Shown here: piece by piece, positions 50,178 to 63,529 of the stretch
Layout: each line of letters opens with the position of its first letter
Position numbering within the stretch: the first letter of the stretch is position 1
Assembly (NCBI GenBank): GCA_040954595.2
Contig: CM082598.2
Coordinates: 6,014,001-6,078,000, forward strand
DNA length: 64,000 nucleotides
Direction: 5' to 3'
Source of the DNA: Balanoglossus misakiensis
Lineage: Eukaryota; Hemichordata
The notes under the pieces: model-generated
What the model saw: the letters and a program-made list of their open reading frames with translations, nothing else
Databases searched by the model: none
What the model was told of the DNA's origin: nothing
Position numbers and translations under genes: made by a program

Positions 50178-51329
50178 CAGGGTAAATGGCGTGGCAAGCT
50201 TTATGATGCATCAGGGTAGATAGTGATGCACACACTTCACTTTGACATGGGTATTAAATGCATATGGGGATTTCAAGTTGATGATAGATCCCTGGGTTAA
50301 TACGTGTCCAAAAGCACTGTACTTTGACATTGCTAATGCAACAATGACATTGAATCTGATTCTTTGCATCAGGGTAAATGGCGAGGCAAGGTTGATGATG
50401 CATCTGGGTAGATAGTGATGCAAACGCTTCACTTTGACATGGGTATTAAATGCATATGGGGATTTCAAGTTGTTGAAAAATCTGTGGGTTAATACGGGTC
50501 CAATAGCACTGTACTTTGACATTGCTAATGCAACGATGACATAGAATCTGATTCTTTGCATCAGGGTAAATGGCGTGGCAAGCTTTATGATGCATCAGGG
50601 TAGATAGTGATGCACACACTTCACTTTGACATGGGTATTAAATGCATATGGGGATTTCAAGTTGATGATAGATCCCTGGGTTAATACGTGTCCAAAAGCA
50701 CTGTACTTTGACATTGCTAATGCAACAATGACATTGAATCTGATTCTTTGCATCAGGGTAAATGGCGAGGCAAGGTTGATGATGCATCTGGGTAGATAGT
50801 GATGCAAACGCTTCACTTTGACATGGGTATTAAATGCATATGGGGATTTCAAGTTGTTGAAAAATCTGTGGGTTAATACGGGTCCAATAGCACTGTACTT
50901 TGACATTGCTAATGCAACGATGACATAGAATCTGATTCTTTGCATCAGGGTAAATGGCGTGGCAAGCTTTATGATGCATCAGGGTAGATAGTGATGCACA
51001 CACTTCACTTTGACATGGGTATTAAATGCATATGGGGATTTCAAGTTGATGATAGATCCCTGGGTTAATACGTGTCCAAAAGCACTGTACTTTGACATTG
51101 CTAATGCAACAATGACATTGAATCTGATTCTTTGCATCAGGGTAAATGGCGAGGCAAGGTTGATGATGCATCTGGGTAGATAGTGATGCAAACGCTTCAC
51201 TTTGACATGGGTATTAAATGCATATGGGGATTTCAAGTTGTTGAAAAATCTGTGGGTTAATACGGGTCCAATAGCACTGTACTTTGACATTGCTAATGCA
51301 ACGATGACATAGAATCTGATTCTTTGCAT
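50178..51329. repeat. 384-bp dimeric higher-order repeat, three identical copies
   Basis: Units at 50178-50561, 50562-50945 and 50946-51329 appear identical, including rare variants (AATACGGGTCCAATAGC, GATGCAAACGCTTC, GATGACATAGAATC). Partial units flank them on both sides. This is the most recently expanded piece of the array. Confidence 0.85.
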
Positions 51330-51959
51330 CAGGGTAAATGGCGTGGCAAGCTTTATGATGCATCAGGGTAGATAGTGATGCACACACTTCACTTTGACAT
51401 GGGTATTAAATGCATATGGGGATTTCAAGTTGATGATAGATCCCTGGGTTAATACGTGTCCAAATGCACTGTACTTTGACATTGCTAATGCAACAATGAC
51501 ATTGAATCTGATTCTTTGCATCAGGGTAAATGGCGAGGCAAGGTTGATGATGCATCAGGGTAGATAGTAATGCAAGCTCTGCACTTTGACATGGGTATAA
51601 AATGCCTATAGGGGGATTTAAAGTTGTCTGTAAATCCCCAGGTTAATACGTGGCGGAAAGCACTGTACTTTGACATTGCTAATGCAATGGTGACATTGAA
51701 TGTGATTCTTTGCATTAGGGCAAATGGCGAAGCAAGCTCAATGATGCATCAGAGTAGATGGTGATGCAAACACTTCACTTTTACATGGGTATTAAATGCA
51801 TATGGGGATTTCAAGTTGTTGAAAAATCCGTAGGTTAATACGTGTCCAAAAGCACTGTACTTTGACATTGCTAATGCAACGATGACATTGAATCTGATTC
51901 TTTGCATCAGGGTAAATGGCGAAGCAAGCTTTATGATGCATCAGAGTAGATGGTGATGC

Positions 51960-52230
51960 AAGCTCTGCACTTTGACATAGGTTTTCAATGCATATGCATG
52001 GGTATTTAAAGTTGACTGTAAATCCCTGGGTTAATACATGGCCAAAAGCACTGAAGTAGCTAATGCATCAGTGATTTTAATTCTGATCTTTTGCATCAGG
52101 GTAAAAGGCAAAGCAAGCTTGATGATGCATCTGGGTAGATGGTGTTTCAAGCCCTTCACTTTGACATTGGAATATAATGCATATGTGGATTTAAAGTTGA
52201 TAGTAAATCCCCAGTTTAATACGTGTCCAA
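51960..52230. repeat. Divergent satellite monomer class (first full copy)
   Basis: The class is marked by AATGCATATGCATGGGTATTT, GCACTGAAGTAGCTAATGCA, TTTTAATTCTGATCTTTTGC and CATTGGAATATAATGC. Full copies recur near 56183, 57526, 60207 and 62700, with partial ones near 59040 and 61530. It resembles the diverged left-edge monomer at about 36,630-36,700 (CATGGGTATTTAAAGTTGAC). Confidence 0.8.
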
Positions 52231-55200
52231 AAGCACTGTACTTTGACATTGCTAATGCACTGATGACATTGAATCTGATTCTTTGCATCAGGGTTAATGG
52301 CGAAGCAAGGTTGATGATGCATCAGGGTAGATAGTGATGCAAACACTTCACTTTGACATGGGTATTAAATGCATATGGGGATTTCAAGTTGATGATAAAT
52401 CCCTGGGTTAATACGTGTCCAAAAGCACTGTATTTTGACATTGCTAATGCAACGATGACATTGAATCTGATTCTTTGCATCAGGGTAAATGGCGAAGCAA
52501 GCTTTATGATGCATCAGGGTAGATATGCATACACTTCACTTTGACATGGGTATTAAATGCATATGGGGATTTCAAGTTGATGATAAATCCCTGGGTTAAT
52601 ACGTGTCCAAAAGCACTGTACCTAGACATTGCTAATGCAACGATGACATTGAATCTGATTCTTTGCATCAGGGTAAATGGCGTGGCAAGCTTTATGATGC
52701 ATCAGGGTAGATAGTGATGCACACACTTCACTTTGACATGGGTATTAAATGCATATGGGGATTTCAAGTTGATGATAGTTCCCTGGGTTAATACGTGTCC
52801 AAAAGCTCTGTACTTTGACATTGCTAATGCAACGATGACATTGAATCTGATTATTTGCATCAGGGTAAATGGCGAAGCAAGGTTGATGATGCATCAGGGT
52901 AGATAGTGATGCAAGCTCTGCACTTTGACATGGGTATAATATGCCTACAGGGGGATTTAAAGTTGTCTGTAAATCCCCAGGTTAATACGTGGCGGAAAGC
53001 ACTGAACTTTGACATTGCTAATGCAATGGTGACATTGAATGTGATTCTTTGCATTAGGGCAAATGGCGAAGCGAGCTCAATGATGCATCAGAGTAGATGG
53101 TGATGCAAACACTTCACTTTGACATGGGTATTAAATGCATATGGGGATTACAAGTTGATGATAAATCCCTGGGTTAATACGTGTCCAAAAGCACTGTACT
53201 TTGACATTGCTAATGCAACGATGACATTGAATCTGATTCTTTGCATCAGGGTAAATGGCGAAACAAGCTTTATGATGCATCAGGGTAGATAGTGATGCAA
53301 ACACTTCACTTTGACATGGGTTTTAAATGAATATGGGGATTTCAAGTTGATGATAAATCTGTGGGTTAATACGTGTCCAAAAGCACTGTACTTTGACATT
53401 GCTAATGCAACGATGACATTGAATCTGATTCTTTGCATCAGGGTAAATGGCGTGGCAAGCTTTATGATGCATCAGGGTAGATAATGATGCACACACATCA
53501 CTTTGACATGGGTATTAAATGCATATGGGGATTTCAAGTTGATGATAGATCCCTGGGTTAATACGTGTCCAAAAGCACTGTACTTTGACATTGCTAATGC
53601 AACGATGACATTGAATCTGATTCTTTGCATCAGGGTAAATGGCGAAGCAAGGTTGATGATGCATCAGGGTAGATAGTGATGTAAGCTCTGCACTTTGACA
53701 TGGGTATAAAATGCCTACAGGGGGATTTAAAGTTGTCTGCAAATCCCCAAGTTAATACGTGGCGGAAAGCACTGTACTTTGACATTGCTAATGCAATGGT
53801 GACATTGAATGTGATTATTTGCATTAGGGCAAATGGCGAAGCAAGCTCAATGATGCATCAGAGTAGATGGTGATGCAAACACTTCACTTTGACATGGGTA
53901 TTAAATGCATATGGGGATTTCAAGTTGATGATAAATCCCTGGGTTAATACATGTCCAAAAGCACTGTACTTTGACATTGCTAATGCAACGATGACATTGA
54001 ATCTGATTCTTTGCATCGGGGTAAATGGCGAAGCAAGCTTTATGATGCATCAGGGTAGATAGTGATGCAATCACTTCACTTTGACATGGGTATTAAATGC
54101 ATATGGGTATTTCAATTTGATGATAAATCCCTGGGTTAATACGTGTCCAAAAGCACTGTACTTTGACATTGCTAATGCAATGATGACATTGAATCTGATT
54201 CTTTGCATCAGGGTAAATGGCGAAGCAAGGTTGACGATGCATCAGGGTAGATAGTGATGCAAACACTTCACTTTGACATGGGTATTAAATGCATATGGGG
54301 ATTTCAAGTTTATGATAAATCCCTGGGTTAATACGTGTCCAAAAGCACTGTATTTTGACATTGCTAATGCAACGATGACATTGAATCTGATTCTTTGCAT
54401 CAGGGTAAATGGCGAAGCAAGGTTGATGATGCATCAGGGTAGATAGTGATGCAAACACTTCACTTTGACATGGGTATTAAATGCATATGGGGATTTCAAG
54501 TTGTTGAAAAATATGTGGGTTAATACGTGTCCAATAGCACTGTACTTTGACATTGCTAATGCAACGATGACATAGAATCTGATTCTTTGCATCAGGGTAA
54601 ATGGCGTGGCAAGCTTTATGATGCATCAGGGTAGATAGTGATGCACACACTTCACTTTGACATGGGTATTAAATGCATATGGGGATTTCAAGTTGATGAT
54701 AGATCCCTGGGTTAATACGTGTCCAAAAGCACTGTACTTTGACATTGCTAATGCAACAATGACATTGAATCTGATTCTTTGCATCAGGGTAAATGGCGAG
54801 GCAAGGTTGATGATGCATCAGGGTAGATAGTAATGCAAGCTCTGCACTTTGACATGGGTATAAAATGCCTATAGGGGGATTTAAAGTTGTCTGTAAATCC
54901 CTGGGTTAATACTTGTCCAAAAGCACTGTACTTTGACATTGCTAATGCAACGATGACATTAAATCTGATTCTTTGCATCAGGGTAAATGGCGAAGCAAGC
55001 TTTATGATGCATCAGGGTAGATATGCAAACACTTCACTTTGACATGGGTATTAAATGCATATGGGGATTTCAAGTTGATGATAAATCCCTGGGTTAATAC
55101 GTGTCCAAAAGCACTGTACCTAGACATTGCTAATGCAACAATGACATTGAATCTGATTCTTTGCATCAGGGTAAATGGCGAAGCAAGATTGATGATGCAT

Positions 55201-55256
55201 CTGGGTAGATAGTGATGCAAACACTTCACTTTGACATGGGTATTAAATGCATATGG

Positions 55257-57942
55257 GGATTTCAAGTTGTTGAAAAATCTGTAGGTTAATACGTGTCCAA
55301 TAGCACTGTACTTTGACATTGCTAATGCAACGATGACATAGAATCTGATTCTTTGCATCAGGGTAAATGGCGTGGCAAGCTTTATGATGCATCAGGGAAG
55401 ATAGTGATGCACACACTTCACTTTGACATGGGTATTAAATGCATATGGGGATTTCAAGTTGATGATAGATCCCTGGGTTAATACGTGTCCAAAAGCACTG
55501 TACTTTGACATTGCTAATGCAACAATGACATTGAATCTGATTCTTTGCATCAGGGTAAATGGCGAAGCAAGGTTGATGATGCATCAGGGTAGATAGTGAT
55601 GCAAACACTTCACTTTGACATGGGTATTAAATGCATATGGGGATTTCAAGTTGATGATAGATCCCTGGGTTAATACGTGTCCAAAAGCACTGTACTTTGA
55701 CATTGCTAATGCAACAATGACATTGAATCTGATTATTTGCATCAGGGTAAATGGCGAAGCAAGGTTGATGATGCATCAGGGTAGATAGTGATGCAAGCTC
55801 TGCACTTTGACATGGGTATAAAATGCCTATAGGGGGATTTAAAGTTGTCTGTAAATCCCCAGGTTAATACGTGGCGGAAAGCACTGTACTTTGACATTGC
55901 TAATGCAATGGTGACATTGAATGTGATTCTTTGCATTAGGGCAAATGGCGAAGCAAGCTCAATGATGCATCAGAGTAGATGGTGATGCAAACACTTCACT
56001 TTGACATGGGTATTAAATGCATATGGGGATTTCAAGTTGTTGAAAAATCCGTAGGTTAATACGTGTCCAAAAGCACTGTACTTTGACATTGCTAATGCAA
56101 CGATGACATTGAATCTGATTCTTTGCATCAGGGTAAATGGCGAAGCAAGCTTTATGATGCATCAGAGTAGATGGTGATGCAAGCTCTGCACTTTGACGTA
56201 GGTTTTCAATGCATATGCATGGGTATTTAAAGTTGACTGTAAATCCCTGGGTTAATACATGGCCAAAAGCACTGAAGTAGCTAATGCATCAGTGATTTTA
56301 ATTCTGATCTTTTGCATCAGGGTAAAAGGCGAAGCAAGCTTGATGATGCATCTGGGTAGATGGTGTTTCAAGCCCTTCACTTTGACATTAGAATATAATG
56401 CATATGTGGATTTAAAGTTGATAGTAAATCCCCAGTTTAATACGTGTCCAAAAGCACTGTACTTTGACATTGCTAATGCAACGATGACATTGAATCTGAT
56501 TCTTTGCATCAGGGTAAATGGCGTGGCAAGCTTTATGATGCATCAGGGTAGATAGTGATGCACACACTTCACTTTGACATGGGTATTAAATGCATATGGG
56601 GATTTCAAGTTGTTGAAAAATCTGTGGGTTAATACGTGTCCAATAGCACTGTACTTTGACATTGCTAATGCAACGATGACATAGAATCTGATTCTTTGCA
56701 TCAGGGTAAATGGCGTGGCAAGCTTTATGATGCATCAGGGAAGATAGTGATGCACACACTTCACTTTGACATGGGTATTAAATGCATATGGGGATTTCAA
56801 GTTGATGATAGATCCCTGGGTTAATACGTGTCCAAAAGCACTGTACTTTGACATTGCTAATGCAACAATGACATTGAATCTGATTCTTTGCATCAGGGTA
56901 AATGGCGAAGCAAGGTTGATGATGCATCAGGGTAGATAGTGATGCAAACACTTCACTTTGACATGGGTATTAAATGCATATGGGGATTTCAAGTTGATGA
57001 TAGATCCCTGGGTTAATACGTGTCCAAAAGCACTGTACTTTGACATTGCTAATGCAACAATGACATTGAATCTGATTATTTGCATCAGGGTAAATGGCGA
57101 AGCAAGGTTGATGATGCATCAGGGTAGATAGTGATGCAAGCTCTGCACTTTGACATGGGTATAAAATGCCTATAGGGGGATTTAAAGTTGTCTGTAAATC
57201 CCCAGGTTAATACGTGGCGGAAAGCACTGTACTTTGACATTGCTAATGCAATGGTGACATTGAATGTGATTCTTTGCATTAGGGCAAATGGCGAAGCAAG
57301 CTCAATGATGCATCAGAGTAGATGGTGATGCAAACACTTCACTTTGACATGGGTATTAAATGCATATGGGGATTTCAAGTTGTTGAAAAATCCGTAGGTT
57401 AATACGTGTCCAAAAGCACTGTACTTTGACATTGCTAATGCAACGATGACATTGAATCTGATTCTTTGCATCAGGGTAAATGGCGAAGCAAGCTTTATGA
57501 TGCATCAGAGTAGATGGTGATGCAAGCTCTGCACTTTGACGTAGGTTTTCAATGCATATGCATGGGTATTTAAAGTTGACTGTAAATCCCTGGGTTAATA
57601 CATGGCCAAAAGCACTGAAGTAGCTAATGCATCAGTGATTTTAATTCTGATCTTTTGCATCAGGGTAAAAGGCGAAGCAAGCTTGATGATGCATCTGGGT
57701 AGATGGTGTTTCAAGCCCTTCACTTTGACATTAGAATATAATGCATATGTGGATTTAAAGTTGATAGTAAATCCCCAGTTTAATACGTGTCCAAAAGCAC
57801 TGTACTTTGACATTGCTAATGCAACGATGACATTGAATCTGATTCTTTGCATCAGGGTAAATGGCGTGGCAAGCTTTATGATGCATCAGGGTAGATAGTG
57901 ATGCACACACTTCACTTTGACATGGGTATTAAATGCATATGG
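55257..57942. repeat. Higher-order repeat, 1,343 bp x 2
   Basis: Copies at about 55257-56599 and 56600-57942. Landmarks such as GCATCAGGGAAG (55389 and 56732) and the divergent monomer shift by exactly 1,343 bp, with almost no differences. Seven monomers, one base short. Confidence 0.83.
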
Positions 57943-58129
57943 GGATTTCAAGTTGATGATAAATCCCTGGGTTAATAAGTGTCCAAAAGCACTGTATTTT
58001 GACATTGCTAATGCAACGATGACATTGAATCTGATTCTTTGCATCAGGGTAAATGGCGAAGCAAGCTTTATGATGCATCAGGGTAGATATGCAAACACTT
58101 CACTTTGACATGGGTATTAAATGCATATG

Positions 58130-61100
58130 GGGATTTCAAGTTGATGATAAATCCCTGGGTTAATACGTGTCCAAAAGCACTGTACCTTGACACTGCTAAT
58201 GCAACAATGACATTGAATCTGATTCTTTGCATCAGGGTAAATGGCGAAGCAAGGTTGATGATGCATCTGGGTAGATAGTGATGCAAACACTTCACTTTGA
58301 CATGGGTATTAAATGCATTTGGGGATTTCAAGTTGTTGAAAAATCTGTGGGTTAATACGTGTCCAATAGCACTGTACTTTGACATTGCTAATGCAACGAT
58401 GACATAGATTCTGATTCTTTGCATCAGGGTAAATGGCGTGGCAAGCTTTATGATGCATCAGGGTAGATAGTGATGCACACACTTCACTTTGACATGGGTA
58501 TTAAATGCATATGGGGATTTCAAGTTGATGATAGATCCCTGGGTTAATACGTGTCCAAAAGCACTGTACTTTGACATTGCTAATGCAACAATGACATTGA
58601 ATCTGATTCTTTGCATCAGGGTAAATGGCGAAGCAAGGTTGATGATGCATCAGGGTAGATAGTGATGCAAGCTCTGCAGTTTGACATGGGTATAAAATGC
58701 CTATAGGGGGATTTAAAGTTGTCTGTAAATCCCCAAGTTAATACCTGGCGGAAAGCACTGTACTTTGACATTGCTAATGCAATGGTCACATTGAATGTGA
58801 TTCTTTGCATTAGGGCAAATGGCGAAGCAAGCTCAATGATGCATCAGAGTAGATGGTGATGCAAACACTTCACTTTGACATGGGTATTAAATGCATATGG
58901 GGATTTCAAGTTGTTGAAAAATCCGTAGGTTAATACGTGTCCAAAAGCACTGTACTTTGACATTGCTAATGCAACGATGACATTGAATCTGATTCTTTGC
59001 ATCAGGGTAAATGGCGAAGCAAGCTTGATGATGCATCTGGGTAGATGGTGTTTCAAGCCCTTCACTTTGACATTGGAATATAATGCATATTTGGATTTAA
59101 AGTTGATAGTAAATCCCCAGTTTAATACGTGTCCAAAAGCACTGTACTTTGACATTGCTAATGCAACGATGACATTGAATCTGATTCTTTGCATCAGGGT
59201 AAATGGCGTGGCAAGCTTTATGATGCATCAGGGTAGATAGTGATGCACACATTTCACTTTGACATTGGTATTAAATGCATATGGGGATTTCAAGTTGATG
59301 ATAAATCCCTGGGTTAATACGTGTCCAAAAGCACTGTACTTTGACATTGCTAATGCAATGATGACATTGAATCTGATTCTTTGCATCAGGGTAAATGGCG
59401 AAGCAAGCTTTATGATGCATCATGGTAGATAGTGATGCAAACACTTCACTTTGACATGGGTATTAAATGCATATGGGGATTTTAAGTTGATGATAAATCC
59501 CTGGGTTAATACGTGTCCAAAAGCACTATACTTTGACATTGCTAATGCAACGATTACATTGAATCTGATTCTTTGCATCAAGGTAAATGGCGAAGCAAGC
59601 TTTATGATGCATCTGGGTAGATATGCACACACTTCACTTTGACATGGGTATTAAATGCATATGGGGATTTCAAGTTGATGATAAATCCCTGGGTTAATAA
59701 GTGTCCAAAAGCACTGTACCTAGACATTGCTAATGCAACAATGACATTGAATCTGATTCTTTGCATCAGGGTAAATGGCGAAGCAAGGTTGATGATGCAT
59801 CAGGGTAGATAGTGATGCAAGCTCTGCACTTTGACATGGGTATAAAATGCCTATAGGGGGATTTAAAGTTGTCTGTAAATCCCCAAGTTAATACCTGGCG
59901 GAAAGCACTGTACTTTGACATTGCTAATGCAATGGTGACATTGAATGTGATTCTTTGCATTAGGGCAAATGGCGAAGCAAGCTCAATGATGCATCAGAGT
60001 AGATGGTGATGCAAACACTTCACTTTAACATGGGTATTAAATGCATATGGGGATTTCAAGTTGTTGAAAAATCCGTAGGTTAATACGTGTCCAAAAGCAC
60101 TGTACTTTGACACTGCTAATGCAACGATGACATTGAATCTGATTCTTTGCATCAGGGTAAATGGCGAAACAAGCTTTATGATGCATCAGAGTAGATGGTG
60201 ATGCAAGCTCTGCACTTTGACATAGGTTTTCAATGCATATGCATGGGTGTTTAAAGTTGACTGTAAATCCCTGGGTTAAAACATGGCCAAAAGCACTGAA
60301 GTAGCTAATGCATCAGTGATTTTAATTCTGATCTTTTGCATCAGGGTAAAAGGCAAAGCAAGCTTGATGATGCATCTGGGTAGATGGTGTTTCAAGCCCT
60401 TCACTTTGACATTGGAATATAATGCATATTTGGATTTAAAGTTGATTGTAAATCCCCAGTTTAATACGTGTCCAAAAGCACTGTACTTTGACATTGCTAA
60501 TGCAACGATGACATTGAATCTGATTCTTTGCATCAGGGTAAATGGCGTGGCAAGCTTTATGATGCATCAGGGTAGATAGTGATGCACACATTTCACTTTG
60601 ACATTGGTATTAAATGCATATGGGGATTTCAAGTTGATGATAAATCCCTGGGTTAATACGTGTCCAAAAGCACTGTACCTTGACACTGCTAATGCAACAA
60701 TGACATTGAATCTGATTCTTTGCATCAGGGTAAATGGCGAAGCAAGGTTGATGATGCATCTGGGTAGATAGTGATGCAAACACTTCACTTTGACATGGGT
60801 ATTAAATGCATTTGGGGATTTCAAGTTGTTGAAAAATCTGTGGGTTAATACGTGTCCAATAGCACTGTACTTTGACATTGCTAATGCAACGATGACATAG
60901 ATTCTGATTCTTTGCATCAGGGTAAATGGCGTGGCAAGCTTTATGATGCATCAGGGTAGATAGTGATGCACACACTTCACTTTGACATGGGTATTAAATG
61001 CATATGGGGATTTCAAGTTGATGATAGATCCCTGGGTTAATACGTGTCCAAAAGCACTGTACTTTGACATTGCTAATGCAACAATGACATTGAATCTGAT

Positions 61101-63170
61101 TCTTTGCATCAGGGTAAATGGCGAAGCAAGGTTGATGATGCATCAGGGTAGATAGTGATGCAAGCTCTGCAGTTTGACATGGGTATAAAATGCCTATAGG
61201 GGGATTTAAAGTTGTCTGTAAATCCCCAAGTTAATACCTGGCGGAAAGCACTGTACTTTGACATTGCTAATGCAATGGTCACATTGAATGTGATTCTTTG
61301 CATTAGGGCAAATGGCGAAGCAAGCTCAATGATGCATCAGAGTAGATGGTGATGCAAACACTTCACTTTGACATGGGTATTAAATGCATATGGGGATTTC
61401 AAGTTGTTGAAAAATCCGTAGGTTAATACGTGTCCAAAAGCACTGTACTTTGACATTGCTAATGCAACGATGACATTGAATCTGATTCTTTGCATCAGGG
61501 TAAATGGCGAAGCAAGCTTGATGATGCATCTGGGTAGATGGTGTTTCAAGCCCTTCACTTTGACATTGGAATATAATGCATATTTGGATTTAAAGTTGAT
61601 AGTAAATCCCCAGTTTAATACGTGTCCAAAAGCACTGTACTTTGACATTGCTAATGCAACGATGACATTGAATCTGATTCTTTGCATCAGGGTAAATGGC
61701 GTGGCAAGCTTTATGATGCATCAGGGTAGATAGTGATGCACACATTTCACTTTGACATTGGTATTAAATGCATATGGGGATTTCAAGTTGATGATAAATC
61801 CCTGGGTTAATACGTGTCCAAAAGCACTGTACTTTGACATTGCTAATGCAATGATGACATTGAATCTGATTCTTTGCATCAGGGTAAATGGCGAAGCAAG
61901 CTTTATGATGCATCATGGTAGATAGTGATGCAAACACTTCACTTTGACATGGGTATTAAATGCATATGGGGATTTTAAGTTGATGATAAATCCCTGGGTT
62001 AATACGTGTCCAAAAGCACTATACTTTGACATTGCTAATGCAACGATTACATTGAATCTGATTCTTTGCATCAAGGTAAATGGCGAAGCAAGCTTTATGA
62101 TGCATCTGGGTAGATATGCACACACTTCACTTTGACATGGGTATTAAATGCATATGGGGATTTCAAGTTGATGATAAATCCCTGGGTTAATAAGTGTCCA
62201 AAAGCACTGTACCTAGACATTGCTAATGCAACAATGACATTGAATCTGATTCTTTGCATCAGGGTAAATGGCGAAGCAAGGTTGATGATGCATCAGGGTA
62301 GATAGTGATGCAAGCTCTGCACTTTGACATGGGTATAAAATGCCTATAGGGGGATTTAAAGTTGTCTGTAAATCCCCAAGTTAATACCTGGCGGAAAGCA
62401 CTGTACTTTGACATTGCTAATGCAATGGTGACATTGAATGTGATTCTTTGCATTAGGGCAAATGGCGAAGCAAGCTCAATGATGCATCAGAGTAGATGGT
62501 GATGCAAACACTTCACTTTAACATGGGTATTAAATGCATATGGGGATTTCAAGTTGTTGAAAAATCCGTAGGTTAATACGTGTCCAAAAGCACTGTACTT
62601 TGACACTGCTAATGCAACGATGACATTGAATCTGATTCTTTGCATCAGGGTAAATGGCGAAACAAGCTTTATGATGCATCAGAGTAGATGGTGATGCAAG
62701 CTCTGCACTTTGACATAGGTTTTCAATGCATATGCATGGGTGTTTAAAGTTGACTGTAAATCCCTGGGTTAAAACATGGCCAAAAGCACTGAAGTAGCTA
62801 ATGCATCAGTGATTTTAATTCTGATCTTTTGCATCAGGGTAAAAGGCAAAGCAAGCTTGATGATGCATCTGGGTAGATGGTGTTTCAAGCCCTTCACTTT
62901 GACATTGGAATATAATGCATATTTGGATTTAAAGTTGATTGTAAATCCCCAGTTTAATACGTGTCCAAAAGCACTGTACTTTGACATTGCTAATGCAACG
63001 ATGACATTGAATCTGATTCTTTGCATCAGGGTAAATGGCGTGGCAAGCTTTATGATGCATCAGGGTAGATAGTGATGCACACATTTCACTTTGACATTGG
63101 TATTAAATGCATATGGGGATTTCAAGTTGATGATAAATCCCTGGGTTAATACGTGTCCAAAAGCACTGTA
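58130..63170. repeat. Higher-order repeat, 2,493 bp x 2
   Basis: Copies run from about 58,130-58,185 to about 60,675, and from there to about 63,170. All variant sites shift by 2,493 bp (58616 to 61109, 59420 to 61913, 60276 to 62769). I found no clear difference in the parts compared. Thirteen monomers. A further partial copy of its second half begins with a 1,339-bp offset (61913 to 63252). Confidence 0.83.
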
Positions 63171-63529
63171 CTTTGACATTGCTAATGCAATGATGACATT
63201 GAATCTGATTCTTTGCATCAGGGTAAATGGCGAAGCAAGCTTTATGATGCATCATGGTAGATAGTGATGCAAACACTTCACTTTGACATGGGTATTAAAT
63301 GCATATGGGGATTTTAAGTTGATGTTAAATCCCTGGGTTAATACGTGTCCAAAAGCACTATACTTTGACATTGCTAATGCAACGATTACATTGAATCTGA
63401 TTCTTTGCATCGAGGTAAATGGCGAAGCAAGCTTTATGATGCATCTGGGTAGATATGCACACACTTCACTTTGACATGGGTATTAAATGCATATGGGGAT
63501 TTCAAGTTGATGATAAATCCCTGGGTTAA

